Assembly (NCBI GenBank): GCA_019448385.1
Contig: JAGTXO010000015.1
Coordinates: forward strand, 558,001 to 622,000
Length of the DNA: 64,000 nucleotides
Direction of reading: 5' to 3'
Source: Diacronema lutheri
Taxonomy: Eukaryota > Haptophyta > Pavlovophyceae > Pavlovales > Pavlovaceae
The notes beneath the pieces were generated by a model, which was given only the letters and a program-made list of their open reading frames with translations, did no database searches and was not told where the DNA came from. Each line of letters opens with the position of its first letter. Within the stretch, counting starts at the first letter, position 1. A program made the position numbers and the translations under genes. Positions 20,780 to 30,850 of this stretch are shown in pieces.

Positions 20780-22771
20780 ATGCTGCTCACGGACCTGGGC
20801 CGCGGCGGGCTCGCCGAGCTGGCGCCGCCTGGCGCGTGCGACGAGCCCGCCGAGCCACAGCCGGCCGAGATCGCCCGGCTGCGAAGCGCCGGCGCGCTCG
20901 CCGCGCCGCCCACGCCCGGCGCGACAGACAGCGCCGCGCCCGTTGCCGAGCCGGCCGAGCACGACGGATCGTGCGTTTGCCACGTGAGCGGCGGCGTGCG
21001 CTTCGCGACGCTCGACGAGTTCAAGGCGCACTGTCGGAGCGACTGGTACCGGTACAATTTGAAGCGCCGCACCAAGTCGCTGCCGCCCGTCAGCGAGGAG
21101 CAGTTCGATGCGCTCGTTGACGGCGGCGCCGACCTGGGCGAGATCTCCGGCTCGGACGAGAGCGACGACGAGCGCGACGACGAGCGCGACGAGAGCGGAG
21201 GCAGCGTCGCGGGGCGCGAGGCGAAACGACCAATCGTCACCTTCACGCACAGGCCGAGCGGCATGCTCGTCTCCGTGTGGCGCTGCGTCCTCGCGCCGGG
21301 CGCGGCCGCCGACGCGACGCCCGCCAGGGCGCTGCCGCCGCTCGGCGAGACGGTCGACCGGCTGGCCGCGGGCGCGCACTGGCTCGTGCTGCTCAGCAGG
21401 GGCGGCCACTTTGCAGCCGCGGTGGTCAGGCTTGTGCCGCTCAAAAATCCGCCCACGCCCGACGCCGCCGGCGCGCTGCCGAGCAAGCCGTGCGCGCAGC
21501 TTGTCGTCATCGCGCACCGCTGTCTCCACCGGTACGTCACGCGGCGCAAGGCGGGCGGCAGGCAGTCGGTCGCGGACGGCGCAAAATCGATCAAGTCGGT
21601 GGGCTCGTCGCTGCGCCGGCACAACGAGGTGATGCTCACGCACGACATCCGCGAGACCCTCGCCAATTGGCATTCTGAGTTTGTGCGCACTGCACAACTG
21701 ATTTTCCACCAGGCGCCCGGCCCGGCAAACGCGGCCGCGCTTTTCGGCGGGGGTGCCGATGCGCCGCTGTCGCGCGCCGACCCGCGCGTGCGCGGCATCC
21801 CGTTCATCACCAACCGGCCGACGCTCGCCGAGGCCACGCGCGCCGCCCAGCGCCTCGCGCACGTCGACGTGCGCGCGCCAGCGCCCGCGGCCGACGCCGA
21901 CGCCGACGCCGAGGTGCGCCGCGCGCGCGCTCGCAAGCCGAGCGCGCCGGGTGCGGGCGCTCGGCCCGGCGGTGGACGATCGGAAGGCGGCGCGGCTGCG
22001 CCCGTCGCCGAGCCACCAGCCGCGGCCGACGAGCCGATGCCGCCCGCCGAGCTTCACGAGGCCGCGCGCGACGGCGACGCGCAGCGGGTGGCCGAGCTGC
22101 TCGCCGCCGGCGCCGATCCGACGATCCGCCACCCGGCCTTCATGGCCAAGGTGGCGTACGACGTGACGGACTCGCGGGAGGTGCGCAACGCCTTCCGGCG
22201 TCGGATGGCCGATGCGCCCGACGAGTGGGACTGGAAGGCGGCTAAGGTGCCGTCCGCGCTTACTGAGGATCTCGAAGCGTCCAAGGCCGACAAGGACAAG
22301 GCGCGCGAGCGCGAGCGCAAGAAGCGGCGCGAGCGCGAGAAGAAGGAGGCCAAGCTCAAGCAGCAGCACGAGGCCGCCGCGCTCGCCGAGCAGCTCGCGG
22401 CCGCGTGCGCCGGCACCGACGCCGACGCGATCGACGCGCTCGCCGCGCGCGCTGCCGAGCTCGGCGTCGACGACGGCGCCGCGCGCGCGCGCGCGGCGCA
22501 GCTGCGGCACGAGCAGGATGCGTTCGCAAACCCAGAGGCACGGCGGCGACGCGAGGCGGCGGCGCGTGCCGCCGCGCTCGAGAAGCGGCTCGGCTTGGCG
22601 CCCACCGCCGCCGGCGGCGAGGCCGGCGCGAGCGCGGCGGCGGGCGCGGGCGAGCCGACCGGCGCGCGTTGCGACTGGTGCGGTAAGCCGCTGCCCGCGC
22701 AGTCCTTCGCGCGGCACGTCTTCCGCTACTGCACGACGGCGTGCGTGCACGCGCACAGCAAGCAGCTCTGA
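20780..22771 (+). CDS. ANKZF1: VMS1/ANKZF1 peptidyl-tRNA hydrolase of ribosome quality control
   Basis: Releases stalled nascent chains from peptidyl-tRNA on 60S subunits and works with CDC48/p97. Intronless, 663 aa. Domain order matches the family: a C2H2 finger (CVCHVSG, FKAHCRSDWYRYNLKRR), the VLRF1 release-factor-like domain with HRYVTRRKAGGRQS (the G-x-Q catalytic element) and SVGSSLRRHNEVMLTHDI, then FHQAPGPAN. Ankyrin-like sequence follows at about residues 420-480 (LHEAARDGDAQRVAELLAAG). A Lys/Arg/Glu-rich coiled coil is next, then a VCP-interacting-motif-like RRREAAARAAALEKRLG, and a C-terminal treble-clef finger (CDWCGKPLP and YCTTACVHAH). The start is the ATG giving MLLTDLGRGG; the longer frame starts with TTG and would overlap the LETM1-like gene. 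The stop lies 11 bp from the stop of convergent AASDH. Confidence 0.93.
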   Translation: MLLTDLGRGGLAELAPPGACDEPAEPQPAEIARLRSAGALAAPPTPGATDSAAPVAEPAEHDGSCVCHVSGGVRFATLDEFKAHCRSDWYRYNLKRRTKSLPPVSEEQFDALVDGGADLGEISGSDESDDERDDERDESGGSVAGREAKRPIVTFTHRPSGMLVSVWRCVLAPGAAADATPARALPPLGETVDRLAAGAHWLVLLSRGGHFAAAVVRLVPLKNPPTPDAAGALPSKPCAQLVVIAHRCLHRYVTRRKAGGRQSVADGAKSIKSVGSSLRRHNEVMLTHDIRETLANWHSEFVRTAQLIFHQAPGPANAAALFGGGADAPLSRADPRVRGIPFITNRPTLAEATRAAQRLAHVDVRAPAPAADADADAEVRRARARKPSAPGAGARPGGGRSEGGAAAPVAEPPAAADEPMPPAELHEAARDGDAQRVAELLAAGADPTIRHPAFMAKVAYDVTDSREVRNAFRRRMADAPDEWDWKAAKVPSALTEDLEASKADKDKARERERKKRREREKKEAKLKQQHEAAALAEQLAAACAGTDADAIDALAARAAELGVDDGAARARAAQLRHEQDAFANPEARRRREAAARAAALEKRLGLAPTAAGGEAGASAAAGAGEPTGARCDWCGKPLPAQSFARHVFRYCTTACVHAHSKQL

Positions 22772-22782
22772 CGCCTTGCCAT

Positions 22783-25700
22783 CTACCGGCTGCTGCCGAG
22801 GTTGCCGAGCACGCGGCTGAGGACGAGCAACCGAGCCTTGCGCGCGCGCTCGGTAGAATCGTCTCCGCCTGCTGCGCTCTCCGTGACGCGTGCGCCGTCT
22901 CCGCTTGGCGGCGGTGGAGCCGCGAGCACGTCGCTCGCGTCGACGCGCACACAGCTACCCAGGGGAGTGGCTGGCGCCGCGAGCTTGAAGCAGTAAACGC
23001 ACTCGTCGCGGCATCCGACGACGACGGCAGACAGCGCGGCGCACAGCACCGGAGACGAGTGCACGGCGCCAGACAGCTGCAGCGCGCACAACTGCGCGCC
23101 GCTGCTCACGCAGAGTACGCAGAGGTGGCCGTCCGCTCGACCGATGACGAGCAAATCAGCGGACGAGCTTGGCGCCGAGTGGCCGCCTACGCCGGGACAG
23201 CGCGCGCGCCAGCGCACGCGCCCGAGCCCGTCCGCGCACACGACGTGCCCCGCCTGCGAGCTCGCAAAGTAGAGATGCTGGGCGTCACGCGAGTGGTGCA
23301 CGCACGGCGTCGCGAAGATCGGCCCGCCCGTGTCGCACGCCCAGCGCACCGCACCGGAGGCAAGCTCGAGCGCGCGCAAGTGCCCATCGACCGAGGCGAC
23401 GAGCAGCACGCCCGCGCTCGCATCCGCGCGGAGCGCCGCGAACACGGCGTGCCCCACTTCCGCGCTCCAATGGGGGTCGTGTGACACGGCGTCGATCGCG
23501 ACCACGCGCCCCTTGAGGGTTGCACAGCAGACGAGCAGCGCGCCGCCGCGCGCCTCCGCACGCGCGTCCGTCGCAGCGTGCGCAGTGGCGTGTCCGGTCT
23601 GCGCTCGGTCCGGATGCGGCGCGGCGACGACGAGGGCCGATGAGAAGATTGCTGCGCCCAGCGCGAGCCGCAGCAGGCACGTGCCCGTCCGCGCGTCGAG
23701 CGCGTACAGGTGCTGGTCAAAGGAGCCGCACCACACGGTCTCCGCGCCCTCCACCTCGACGGCGTGTGCACCGCCCAGCCCTTCGGCCTCGCCGGCCGCC
23801 GCCGCCGCCCTGCTCGGCGCGACGGCCCAAGCCCGTATAGCGACGCACGGCGACGCCTTCACCTCGCCGCCGGTCGCGTGCCGCCACGCGACCTGCCCGT
23901 CTGCCGTGTGCAGCGCGTACACGCAGCCGTCGTAGCAGCCGACGAGCACGAGCGCGCCGCCGAGCGCGACTGCCGCGGACGACTCGATCCGATCGGGCAG
24001 AGTGCACACCCAGCGCACGGCGCCGCTTGCCATCTCGAGGCACGCAAACTCGCCAGAGTGCGAGCCGATGTAGACACGAGGGTCGTGCGTGCCCGCATGC
24101 AGCACGACGAGGGGACTCGCATCGACACACTTTGCGCTCCGCCATCGCCATGCGCCCAGCAGCGATGGCGCGGCGCCGACGGGCCAGACGCCCGCGCGCG
24201 CTACGTCCGGCCCGTCGTTGGCGCGAGCCCACCAGCGCACGCGCGTCCCACCTTGGAGCGCGCCTGCGAGCTGCTCGGTCGAGGGCAGCGCAAAGTAGGG
24301 CAGCGCGACCGCAAGCGCCTCGGCGCTCGCGAGCGCGACCGGCGGCAGCGACGGCGCGGCCGTGCCCGCGTCGAAGCGCCATTGCGCGAGCGCGGCGAGC
24401 GATGACGTTGCGCTCGCTGCGCGCGGTATGCGCTCGAGCCAGTCCGCCTCATCCATCGCGCCGTCGTCCGCGCGGCGCGGCGCTGCGGCAGGAGCAGCAG
24501 CAGCCGCCGTGCTGCCGCTGGCGCGATCGCCCGCTGCGCGCGCGTGCTCGCAGATCAGGTTCACTGTACAGTCGTCGCGCAGCAATGTTTCCATGGGCAG
24601 CAGCCAACCCGACCGCCACAGCGCGTGCACGAGCTGCGCCGAGCTCAGGCTCGTCAGGCCCGCCGCGCGGAGGGGCGTGCAGTCGATGCTCGCGTGACGG
24701 TCGACTGCGGTCTCGTCACCGGCGACGGTCGCCTGTGCTGCGAGCTCAGGCGAGAGTGCGCGGACGAGCTCGCGCACGAGCGCGCGCAAGGCGTCCGCGC
24801 AATGGCCGCCCTCGCCGCCCGCATTCGAGCCGCTCGCCGCGTCCGCAGCCTGCTCCCTGCCGCCTCTGCCGCCAGAGCTCGCGGACGCGGCATGGGTCGC
24901 AGCATGGGTCGCAGTCGCGCCGGGCGAGCGCGTGAGCCGCGGCGTGAGCTGCTCGCGCAGCTGGCGACGGTCCACCTTGCCACTCTGCGTAAGCGGCAGG
25001 TGCTCAACGCGGAAGATGTGCGAGGGGACGGCGTGCGCAGGCAGCGTGCGTTCAAGTCGTCTGCGCAGATCAGAGCGCAGTTCTGCCCATCGGGAGAACC
25101 CATCCCCCGCCTGCGCGGCCGAGGCCGACGTCGAGACGAGCGCTGGCGCGCCGTTTGCCTCCGCGCCGGCGACGTCCGCCATGCTCGCCACGACAAAGGC
25201 GACGAGCATCGTGTCCCCGCCCCCGCTGCCGTCCGTGCCAACGGCCGGCGGCGCCCACGCGAGCGCTGCCGCGTGCTGCACGCGCACATCCGTGAGAATG
25301 GCGGCCTCGACCTCGCGAGGCTCCAGACGCACGCCGCCAATTTTGAGCTGGTCGTCCATCCTGCCCATGTGATGCAGCAGACCAGCCTGGTCGAGCCTGC
25401 CAAGGTCGCCTGTTCGGAAGAGCGTAACGGCACCGCCTGCAGCGGCCGAGTGCAGCACGCGCTCGCCGCCCTGCGTGCGGCCGAGTCGACGCAAGCGCTC
25501 GAGCTCAGCCAAGCGCACCGTGACGAAGCGCTCGGATGTGAGTTGCGGCTCGTCGAGGTAGCCGAGCGCAACATACGCCCCGCCGACGCAAATCTCATCC
25601 CCATCGGGCACGGCGAGCAGCGCGATGAGCACGCACGGCTCGAGCGGCGTGCCGAGCGGGACAATTGCCGTGGACGGCGCGGGCGAAACGGTCGCATCGT

Positions 25701-26682
25701 GCACCGTCACATCCGCGGAGACCTCTGTGCAGCCGTACAAGTTGAGCAGCGCACAGCCGACAGGCATGAGCTTGACGAAGCGCGCGCAGAGCGCGGCAGG
25801 CAGGCTGTCGCCACTGCACGCGACGAGTCGCATCGCGGGCAGGCATGGTGCCCGCTGCGCGCCGTCGCTGGCCGCGCGCTCGCACGCGCGCAAGAGCGCG
25901 CAGAGGAGCGTAGGCACGACAACAATGCGGCTCACCCGCTCGGCGGCCAGCGCGCGCAAGAGGGCGGACGAGTCGCGCAGGAGCGCGTCGGGCAGCACGG
26001 TGAGCTGGCAGCCGGCAAGGAGCGCGCCGCACACCTCGGCCAAATGGTCGACGAAGCCGATGCTCGTCTTGTGCGCGACAACCTCGCGTTGCGCGCCGTC
26101 GAACGGGCGCGCGCGCCACGCCCACCGGCAGCGCAGCATCAGCCCGGCGGCGGTCCCGAGCACCCCCTTCGGCGCGCCAGTCGAGCCGCTCGTGTACATG
26201 ACGTAGCAGCAGCCGAGTGGCAGCTCATTCGCGCGCCGCGGCTCGCAGGACGGCGAGGCGAGCTCGCACACGACGCGCAGGCAGGCGGCCACCATCCGCT
26301 CATCGCCCGCACCTGCGCCCGCCGCAAGGCCGACGACGAGCTTGGCGCGAGCGTGGCGCACGAGCTCGTCCACGCGCGCGGTCGGCGAGCCGTGCTCGAT
26401 TGGCAAGTATATGGCGCCGACGCGCCAGATCGCAAAAAGCCACGCCACCGACGCCGCGCTGCGCGGCAGCACGAGCGCGACAACGTGACCGCGCGCAACG
26501 CCCCTCGCGCTGAGGGCGGCGGCGCAGCTACAGGATGCCGCGCGCAGCTCGCCAAAAGCCACCACGTGCGCCCCGTCGCGGACGGCGACCGCGCCCGGGT
26601 GCAACTGCGCGCGCTCGTCGAGCAGGTCAGAAAATTCCCACGCAGACATCAGGCTGGCTTCCATCCCGCGTCCGGTACCCAT
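22783..26682 (-). CDS. AASDH: AASDH-like beta-alanine-activating enzyme (adenylation, carrier, PQQ-type beta-propeller)
   Basis: Intronless 1299-aa protein with the three-part layout of animal AASDH (ACSF4). The adenylation domain, about residues 15-590, shows CYVMYTSGSTGAPKGVL (A3), NLYGCTEVSADVTV (A5), LFRTGDLGRLDQAGLL (A7), RMDDQLKIGGVRLEPREVEA (A8) and LPLTQSGKVDRRQL with the A10 lysine. A carrier-like segment follows around 640-720 with AGLTSLSSAQL, where a Ser would take phosphopantetheine; the motif is LTSL rather than the usual DSL. From about 810 to 1260 there are PQQ/propeller repeats (YIGSHSGEFACLEMASGAVRW, VYALHTADGQVAW, LYALDARTGTCLL, LRALELASGAVRW). Animal AASDH activates beta-alanine; the true acyl target here is unknown. 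The product is presumably cytosolic. Confidence 0.88.
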   Translation of the reverse strand: MGTGRGMEASLMSAWEFSDLLDERAQLHPGAVAVRDGAHVVAFGELRAASCSCAAALSARGVARGHVVALVLPRSAASVAWLFAIWRVGAIYLPIEHGSPTARVDELVRHARAKLVVGLAAGAGAGDERMVAACLRVVCELASPSCEPRRANELPLGCCYVMYTSGSTGAPKGVLGTAAGLMLRCRWAWRARPFDGAQREVVAHKTSIGFVDHLAEVCGALLAGCQLTVLPDALLRDSSALLRALAAERVSRIVVVPTLLCALLRACERAASDGAQRAPCLPAMRLVACSGDSLPAALCARFVKLMPVGCALLNLYGCTEVSADVTVHDATVSPAPSTAIVPLGTPLEPCVLIALLAVPDGDEICVGGAYVALGYLDEPQLTSERFVTVRLAELERLRRLGRTQGGERVLHSAAAGGAVTLFRTGDLGRLDQAGLLHHMGRMDDQLKIGGVRLEPREVEAAILTDVRVQHAAALAWAPPAVGTDGSGGGDTMLVAFVVASMADVAGAEANGAPALVSTSASAAQAGDGFSRWAELRSDLRRRLERTLPAHAVPSHIFRVEHLPLTQSGKVDRRQLREQLTPRLTRSPGATATHAATHAASASSGGRGGREQAADAASGSNAGGEGGHCADALRALVRELVRALSPELAAQATVAGDETAVDRHASIDCTPLRAAGLTSLSSAQLVHALWRSGWLLPMETLLRDDCTVNLICEHARAAGDRASGSTAAAAAPAAAPRRADDGAMDEADWLERIPRAASATSSLAALAQWRFDAGTAAPSLPPVALASAEALAVALPYFALPSTEQLAGALQGGTRVRWWARANDGPDVARAGVWPVGAAPSLLGAWRWRSAKCVDASPLVVLHAGTHDPRVYIGSHSGEFACLEMASGAVRWVCTLPDRIESSAAVALGGALVLVGCYDGCVYALHTADGQVAWRHATGGEVKASPCVAIRAWAVAPSRAAAAAGEAEGLGGAHAVEVEGAETVWCGSFDQHLYALDARTGTCLLRLALGAAIFSSALVVAAPHPDRAQTGHATAHAATDARAEARGGALLVCCATLKGRVVAIDAVSHDPHWSAEVGHAVFAALRADASAGVLLVASVDGHLRALELASGAVRWACDTGGPIFATPCVHHSRDAQHLYFASSQAGHVVCADGLGRVRWRARCPGVGGHSAPSSSADLLVIGRADGHLCVLCVSSGAQLCALQLSGAVHSSPVLCAALSAVVVGCRDECVYCFKLAAPATPLGSCVRVDASDVLAAPPPPSGDGARVTESAAGGDDSTERARKARLLVLSRVLGNLGSSR

Positions 26683-26719
26683 GCTGAATGAATGCTAGTG
26701 CGGCCGCCCGGTCCTAATT

Positions 26720-27547
26720 TTAAGGCTCGGGCCCGGCGTGCTTGGCGTGGGCTGGCGACTCGTCCGCAGCGGGCGCGTCGTCCAGCTCCTCAGGCTCGGC
26801 CGAAGCGGCGGCCAATGCCGTGACTGCCTGTGGCTCGGGCACGGCGTGCTCGGCGTGGGCCGCCGACTCGACCGCCGTGGGCGCGTCGGCCAGCTGCTTG
26901 GGCTCGGCCAAGGCAACCGCGGCTGCCGGCGTCGCCTCGTTCGCGTGCTCGCCACCGGCGCTGTTGTCGGCGCTCGTGTCTCTGCCGTTGGCCGTCATTT
27001 CAGCTTGCGGCGTCGCTGCGACTGGCTTGAGCATCTTGTCAACCTCCACCTCGGCTTTGCGCAGGAGCTCGAGAGCGGTTCGGTGCTTGTAAAACCTTGC
27101 AATCTGCGCGTGCTCACGCTGCTCCTCGAACGCCTCTCCACGCGCCGCCTCCTCGACGGCCGCCTGCCCCAAGCTGACGGCGGCGGCGAGGTCCGCCTCC
27201 GCGTCGGCGTGCGCCCTGCGCACGCCGCGCTGCGCCTTGGCCTCCTCATCGACGAGCGCGGCCTCGGAGAGGAAGAGTGCCTCAGTGGCACGTTCGAGCT
27301 CTGCCTCGAGCTCGCCGTTGCTAGCCCGCACCTTGCGCAGCTGCGCGGACACATCATTCAGCTCGGCGATCAACGGGCTCGCGTCGACCTCGGCATCGAG
27401 GTCGCCCACCCCGGCCTCGCGCGCTCGATCGGCGAGCCAGTGCGCGAGGAAAAGCGTTGGGTTCTCGGGCCGCGCACGGCACACCTCTGCGACGCCCTCC
27501 TCTAGCAGCAGCTGGACGTACTCGAGCGGGTCCGCCGAAAGCGTCAT
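26720..27547 (-). CDS. Dpy-30 motif coiled-coil protein
   Basis: Intronless, 275 aa. Residues about 7-45 (DPLEYVQLLLEEGVAEVCRA, then RPENPTLFLAHWLADRA) match the Dpy-30/RIIa-like dimerisation motif that docks on amphipathic anchor helices. This motif occurs in SET1-complex DPY30 and in many axonemal proteins. Residues about 60-180 form a charged coiled coil (LNDVSAQLRKVRASNGELEA). The last 85 residues are a low-complexity Ala/Glu/Pro tail with two imperfect copies of a block around LAEPKQLADAPTAVESAAHA. A flagellar anchoring role is plausible because DNAAF4 and SHIPPO-repeat genes lie nearby, but it is not shown. EMC2 starts 53 bp away on the plus strand. Confidence 0.7.
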   Translation of the reverse strand: MTLSADPLEYVQLLLEEGVAEVCRARPENPTLFLAHWLADRAREAGVGDLDAEVDASPLIAELNDVSAQLRKVRASNGELEAELERATEALFLSEAALVDEEAKAQRGVRRAHADAEADLAAAVSLGQAAVEEAARGEAFEEQREHAQIARFYKHRTALELLRKAEVEVDKMLKPVAATPQAEMTANGRDTSADNSAGGEHANEATPAAAVALAEPKQLADAPTAVESAAHAEHAVPEPQAVTALAAASAEPEELDDAPAADESPAHAKHAGPEP

Positions 27548-27600
27548 GGAGGGAAACAGCTGCCCTGCTGGGGCGTTGGGGCCCTCCCCTTGAGAGCAGC

Positions 27601-29108
27601 ATGGCGACGGCGATCTCGGGGCTTACGAGCCTAGAGCAGGTGGGGACGACGTACGTCAACGCGAGGCACGCGATCAGATCGATCGCGTTTCTCAAGGCGA
27701 ACCGACTCCGCAGGCCAGATCTTGTGCTCACCTTCGGATTGCCGCTCGTCGACGCGAAGGGCGCGGGGCTGAGCCAGGCCGAAAGTGCGCGCGCCGCGCG
27801 CACGCGCCGCGCGCGACGCGCGCACGCCTAGGTTGACCACGCTCGGGTGCCGCCTGTTCGCGCGCGTCGCATCATCGCCAACCCCCCCCCCCCCCCCCCC
27901 CCTCCCCTCCCCCTCCCGCCCCCTTTTCCCCCTCGCCTCTCTCCTCACGTCCCGCGGTCGCTCGCGCAAAGGCTACAGCGCGCACGAGGAGGTCTACCTC
28001 GCCGCTCTCGACCTCGACGACGCGCCGCTCGCAAAGCGGTGCATCGAAGTGCTTGCAGGTCGCTTCCCGGGCAGCTTTCGCGTGCGCACGCTGCAGGCGA
28101 TGGCGCAAGAGGCGGGCGGGCGCTTCAACGAGGCGTTGAGCGCGTACAACGCAATCCTGGAGGACGACCCGGCAAACACGGTGTGCGCGCACGCGCGCGC
28201 TCGACAAGCGGGCGCGTGCTCAGCCAGCGGGCACGCGCGTCTGAGACGAGCCTCCGCACGCGGCCGCGCCGCGCGCCCGCTCTGCACTCGACTGCGCAGC
28301 TGGTGATGAAGCGGCGCGTGGCGGTGCTCGAATCGATGGGCAACACCACAGCCGCCGCGCAGGCGCTCGTCGAGTATCTCGCGCTCTACTCATCGGATGG
28401 CGACGCGTGGCTGCAGCTCGGCAAGATCTACCTCGTCGACAGCCAGTACCGCAAGGCCGCCTTCTGCTACGAAGAGCTTCTCCTGCTCGCGCCGACCAAC
28501 CACGTCTTCCACACCAAGTACGCCGATGTGAGCGCGCATGCGTAGCCCCGCACGGCCGCTGCGCGGCGGGGCGCGCACGGGGTGTCCACGCCGCGCGCTC
28601 ACGCCGCCGCTGCCGCGCGCGCACAACAGATCCTGTACACGCTGGGCGGGCCCGACGTGAAGACGGCGCGCAAGTATTACGCGCACTCTCTCAACATCTG
28701 CCCGCAGAACAACGCGCGCGCGCTCTACGGCCTCATGATGGTGCGCTCGTCCTCTCGCGCGCAGACCCTCGCGCGCGCGCGTGTGCGCCAAGATGGAAGC
28801 GCGTTGCGTTCGTGCACGCCGCGGCGCGCGCTCAAGGACCATTCTGTATGCTCGCACGTGCGAACTGACGCCCAGCGCTCGTCAACCATCGGCATCGTGC
28901 GCCTCCGCCCTCGCATGTGCGCCCCGCCACGCAGTGCTGCCAGGCGATGGCTAGCGCGGGCCCGGCGAGGTCCAAGGACAAGGACGACGCCAGGAAGACC
29001 GCTGCGCTGCTTGAGTTTGCGTCGACGCAGCTTGAGCAGATGTACGCAGGCAAGGCCTCGGTGTCGGACAGCACGGTGCTCTCACGCATGCTCGAGGGCC
29101 TGGCGTGA
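27601..29108 (+). CDS. EMC2: ER membrane complex subunit 2 (EMC2), 5 exons
   Basis: Cytosolic TPR scaffold of the ER membrane protein insertase EMC. Exons 27601-27784, 27972-28180, 28300-28527, 28630-28740 and 28935-29108 give 301 aa, close to the 297 of human EMC2. Family blocks include RFPGSFRVRTLQAMAQEAGG, DEALS-like FNEALSAYNAILEDDPAN, YLALYSSDGDAWLQLGKIY, YRKAAFCYEELLLLAPTNH and ARKYYAHSLNICPQNNARAL. They end in a helical tail TAALLEFASTQLEQMYAG. Intron 1 contains a poly-C run at about 27882-27903. The last exon has been copied twice downstream (31842-31988 and 35229-35375) as part of the Sel1 array. Immediately after the stop is a short perfect hairpin, GTGCTC-GGC-GAGCAC. Confidence 0.92.
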
Positions 29109-29377
29109 GGCGTGCTCGGCGAGCACGCGGCAAACGTCCTTCGGACAGGGGCCCTGCCAGGTGCGCGATCGCAGGATGCTGCTTGCTGTACTGCGCCACG
29201 CGATGTGCCGGTGGCACGCCTGCAAAGCCCGAGGGTGCCACTGTGCATGGGAGGCCCCATCCTCCGACGCCGTGGCGCAGAGGCCGTGACCATCGCTGCC
29301 TCAGCCGTGAGGAGTGCTCGAAACCGAAAACGAGGAACAGGCAGGCGCGCGGAGAAATCCATCGCTCCGCCGCATGG

Positions 29378-30850
29378 TCAGCCAACGGCGCGATCTGCCT
29401 CCGACGCACCCTCGCCCGCGCTGGCAGTGGCAGCGTCCTCCGCGGCGAAGCGTCGGCAGCCTGCCTTGTGCACGGGCCACATGCGCTGCACGCACTCGGC
29501 GCCGCAAAACTTGGCCACGCGGCACTTGCTGCACACCTTGAGCTTCTTGGTCTGGCCGCAGCCGATGCAGCACGCACGCACAACCTCGCGCTTGCCTGCA
29601 TGCTCGCCCAGAAACGCGAGCGCAGCATCGCTTACACTCGTGTCCTCGCGCTGCTGGGCGGCGCGCGCGAGGAGAAGCGCGCCCTCGCGCTGCTGCGTGG
29701 GCTCGCCACCAAAATCAGGCTCGGTGGTGACGAGCAGAATGCCGAGGCAAACGGTGGCTGGCACGTGCCCTTGGGAGGCGGCATGGCGGTGGAGGCGCAC
29801 GGCCTCCGCCCGGTCTTGCGGCACGCCTTCGCCCATCTCGTAGCAGACGCCCAAGCTGAACTGCGCGTCGGCATGCTGCTGCTCGGCGGCGAGGCGGTAG
29901 AGGCGCGCGGCCTCCGCCCAATCCTGCAAAACGCCGTCGCCCCTCTCGTAGCAGACGCCCAAGCTGAACTGCGCGTCGGCATCCTTCTGCTCGGCGGCGA
30001 GGCGGTAGAGGCGCGCGGCCTCCGCCTGGTCCTGCGGCACGCCCTCGCCCTTTCGGTAACAGACGCCCAGGTTGTACAGCGCGTCGGCATCCTTCTGCTC
30101 GGCGGCGAGGCGGTAGAGGCGCACGGCCTCCGCCTGGTCCTGCGGCACGCCTTTGCCCCTCTGGTAGCAGATACCCAGGTTGAACTGCGCGGAGGCATGC
30201 TTCTGCTCGGCGGCGAGGCGGTAGAGGCGCGCGGCCTCCGCCCGGTCTTGCGGCACGCCTTCGCCCATCTCGTAGCAGACGCCCAAGCTGAACTGCGCGT
30301 CGGCATGCTTCTGCTCGGCGGCAAGGCGGTAGAGGCGCGCGGCCTCCGCGTGGTCCTGCGGCACGCCCTCGCCCTTTCGGTAGCAGACGCCCAGGTTGTA
30401 CAGCGCGTCGGCATCCTTCTGCTCGGCGGCGAGGCGGTAGAGGCGCACGGCCTCCGCCTGGTCCTGCGGCACGCCTTTGCCCCTCTGGTAGCAAATACCC
30501 AGGTTGAACTGCGCGAAGGCATGCTTCTGCTCGGCGGCGAGGCGGTAGAGGCGCGCGGCCTCCGCCTGATCCTGCGGCACGCCCACGCCGCTGTCGTAGC
30601 AAACGCCCAGGTTGTACTGCGCGGAGGCATGCTTCTGCTCGGCGGCGAGGCGGTAGAGGTGCGCGGCCTCCGCCTGGTCTTGCGGCACGCCCTCGCCCCT
30701 CTCGTAGCAGACGCCTAAGCTAAACTGCGCGTCGGCATGCTTCTGCTCGGCGTCGCGGCGGAACAGGCGCACGGCCTCCGCCTGGTCCTGCGGCACGCCC
30801 TCGCATCGCAAGGGGCGGTGGAACAGCGCCTCCGATTTCACCCTCGCCAT
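29378..30850 (-). CDS. Sel1-repeat protein with C-terminal MYND zinc finger, copy A (10 repeats)
   Basis: Intronless, 490 aa. After a 16-residue leader (MARVKSEALFHRPLRC) come ten perfect-register 36-residue Sel1-like repeats of consensus GVPQDQAEAARLYRLAAEQK / HADAQFSLGVCYERGE. A linker (TEPDFGG, QQREGALLLARAA) and a MYND finger follow at about residues 425-465 (CIGCGQTKKLKVCSKC, KFCGAEC, MWPVHKAGC), which has the expected Cys/His ligands. MYND fingers bind proline-rich peptides and Sel1 arrays are protein scaffolds, so this is probably an adaptor of unknown partners. Repeats 3-4 and 6-7 are nearly identical blocks (YQRGK then YRKGE), showing internal duplication. It is convergent with the EMC2 last exon. 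Confidence 0.88.
   Translation of the reverse strand: MARVKSEALFHRPLRCEGVPQDQAEAVRLFRRDAEQKHADAQFSLGVCYERGEGVPQDQAEAAHLYRLAAEQKHASAQYNLGVCYDSGVGVPQDQAEAARLYRLAAEQKHAFAQFNLGICYQRGKGVPQDQAEAVRLYRLAAEQKDADALYNLGVCYRKGEGVPQDHAEAARLYRLAAEQKHADAQFSLGVCYEMGEGVPQDRAEAARLYRLAAEQKHASAQFNLGICYQRGKGVPQDQAEAVRLYRLAAEQKDADALYNLGVCYRKGEGVPQDQAEAARLYRLAAEQKDADAQFSLGVCYERGDGVLQDWAEAARLYRLAAEQQHADAQFSLGVCYEMGEGVPQDRAEAVRLHRHAASQGHVPATVCLGILLVTTEPDFGGEPTQQREGALLLARAAQQREDTSVSDAALAFLGEHAGKREVVRACCIGCGQTKKLKVCSKCRVAKFCGAECVQRMWPVHKAGCRRFAAEDAATASAGEGASEADRAVG

Noticed and set aside
20726-22756. 676-codon minus-strand open frame
   Set aside because: Antisense shadow of VMS1/ANKZF1, which has an unambiguous domain series on the plus strand.
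22783-26682. A complete non-ribosomal peptide synthetase
   Set aside because: There is only one adenylation and one carrier-like domain, no condensation or thioesterase domain, and a PQQ-type propeller follows; this is the AASDH layout.
24544-26691. 715-codon plus-strand open frame
   Set aside because: Antisense shadow of AASDH; composition is low-complexity and no domain is seen.
29105-30718. 537-codon plus-strand frame with a 36-residue repeat (LLLGGEAVEARGLRLVLRH)
   Set aside because: It is the antisense reading of the Sel1 repeats; repeats remain open on the complementary strand because the unit length is a multiple of three. The same applies to 32625-34400.
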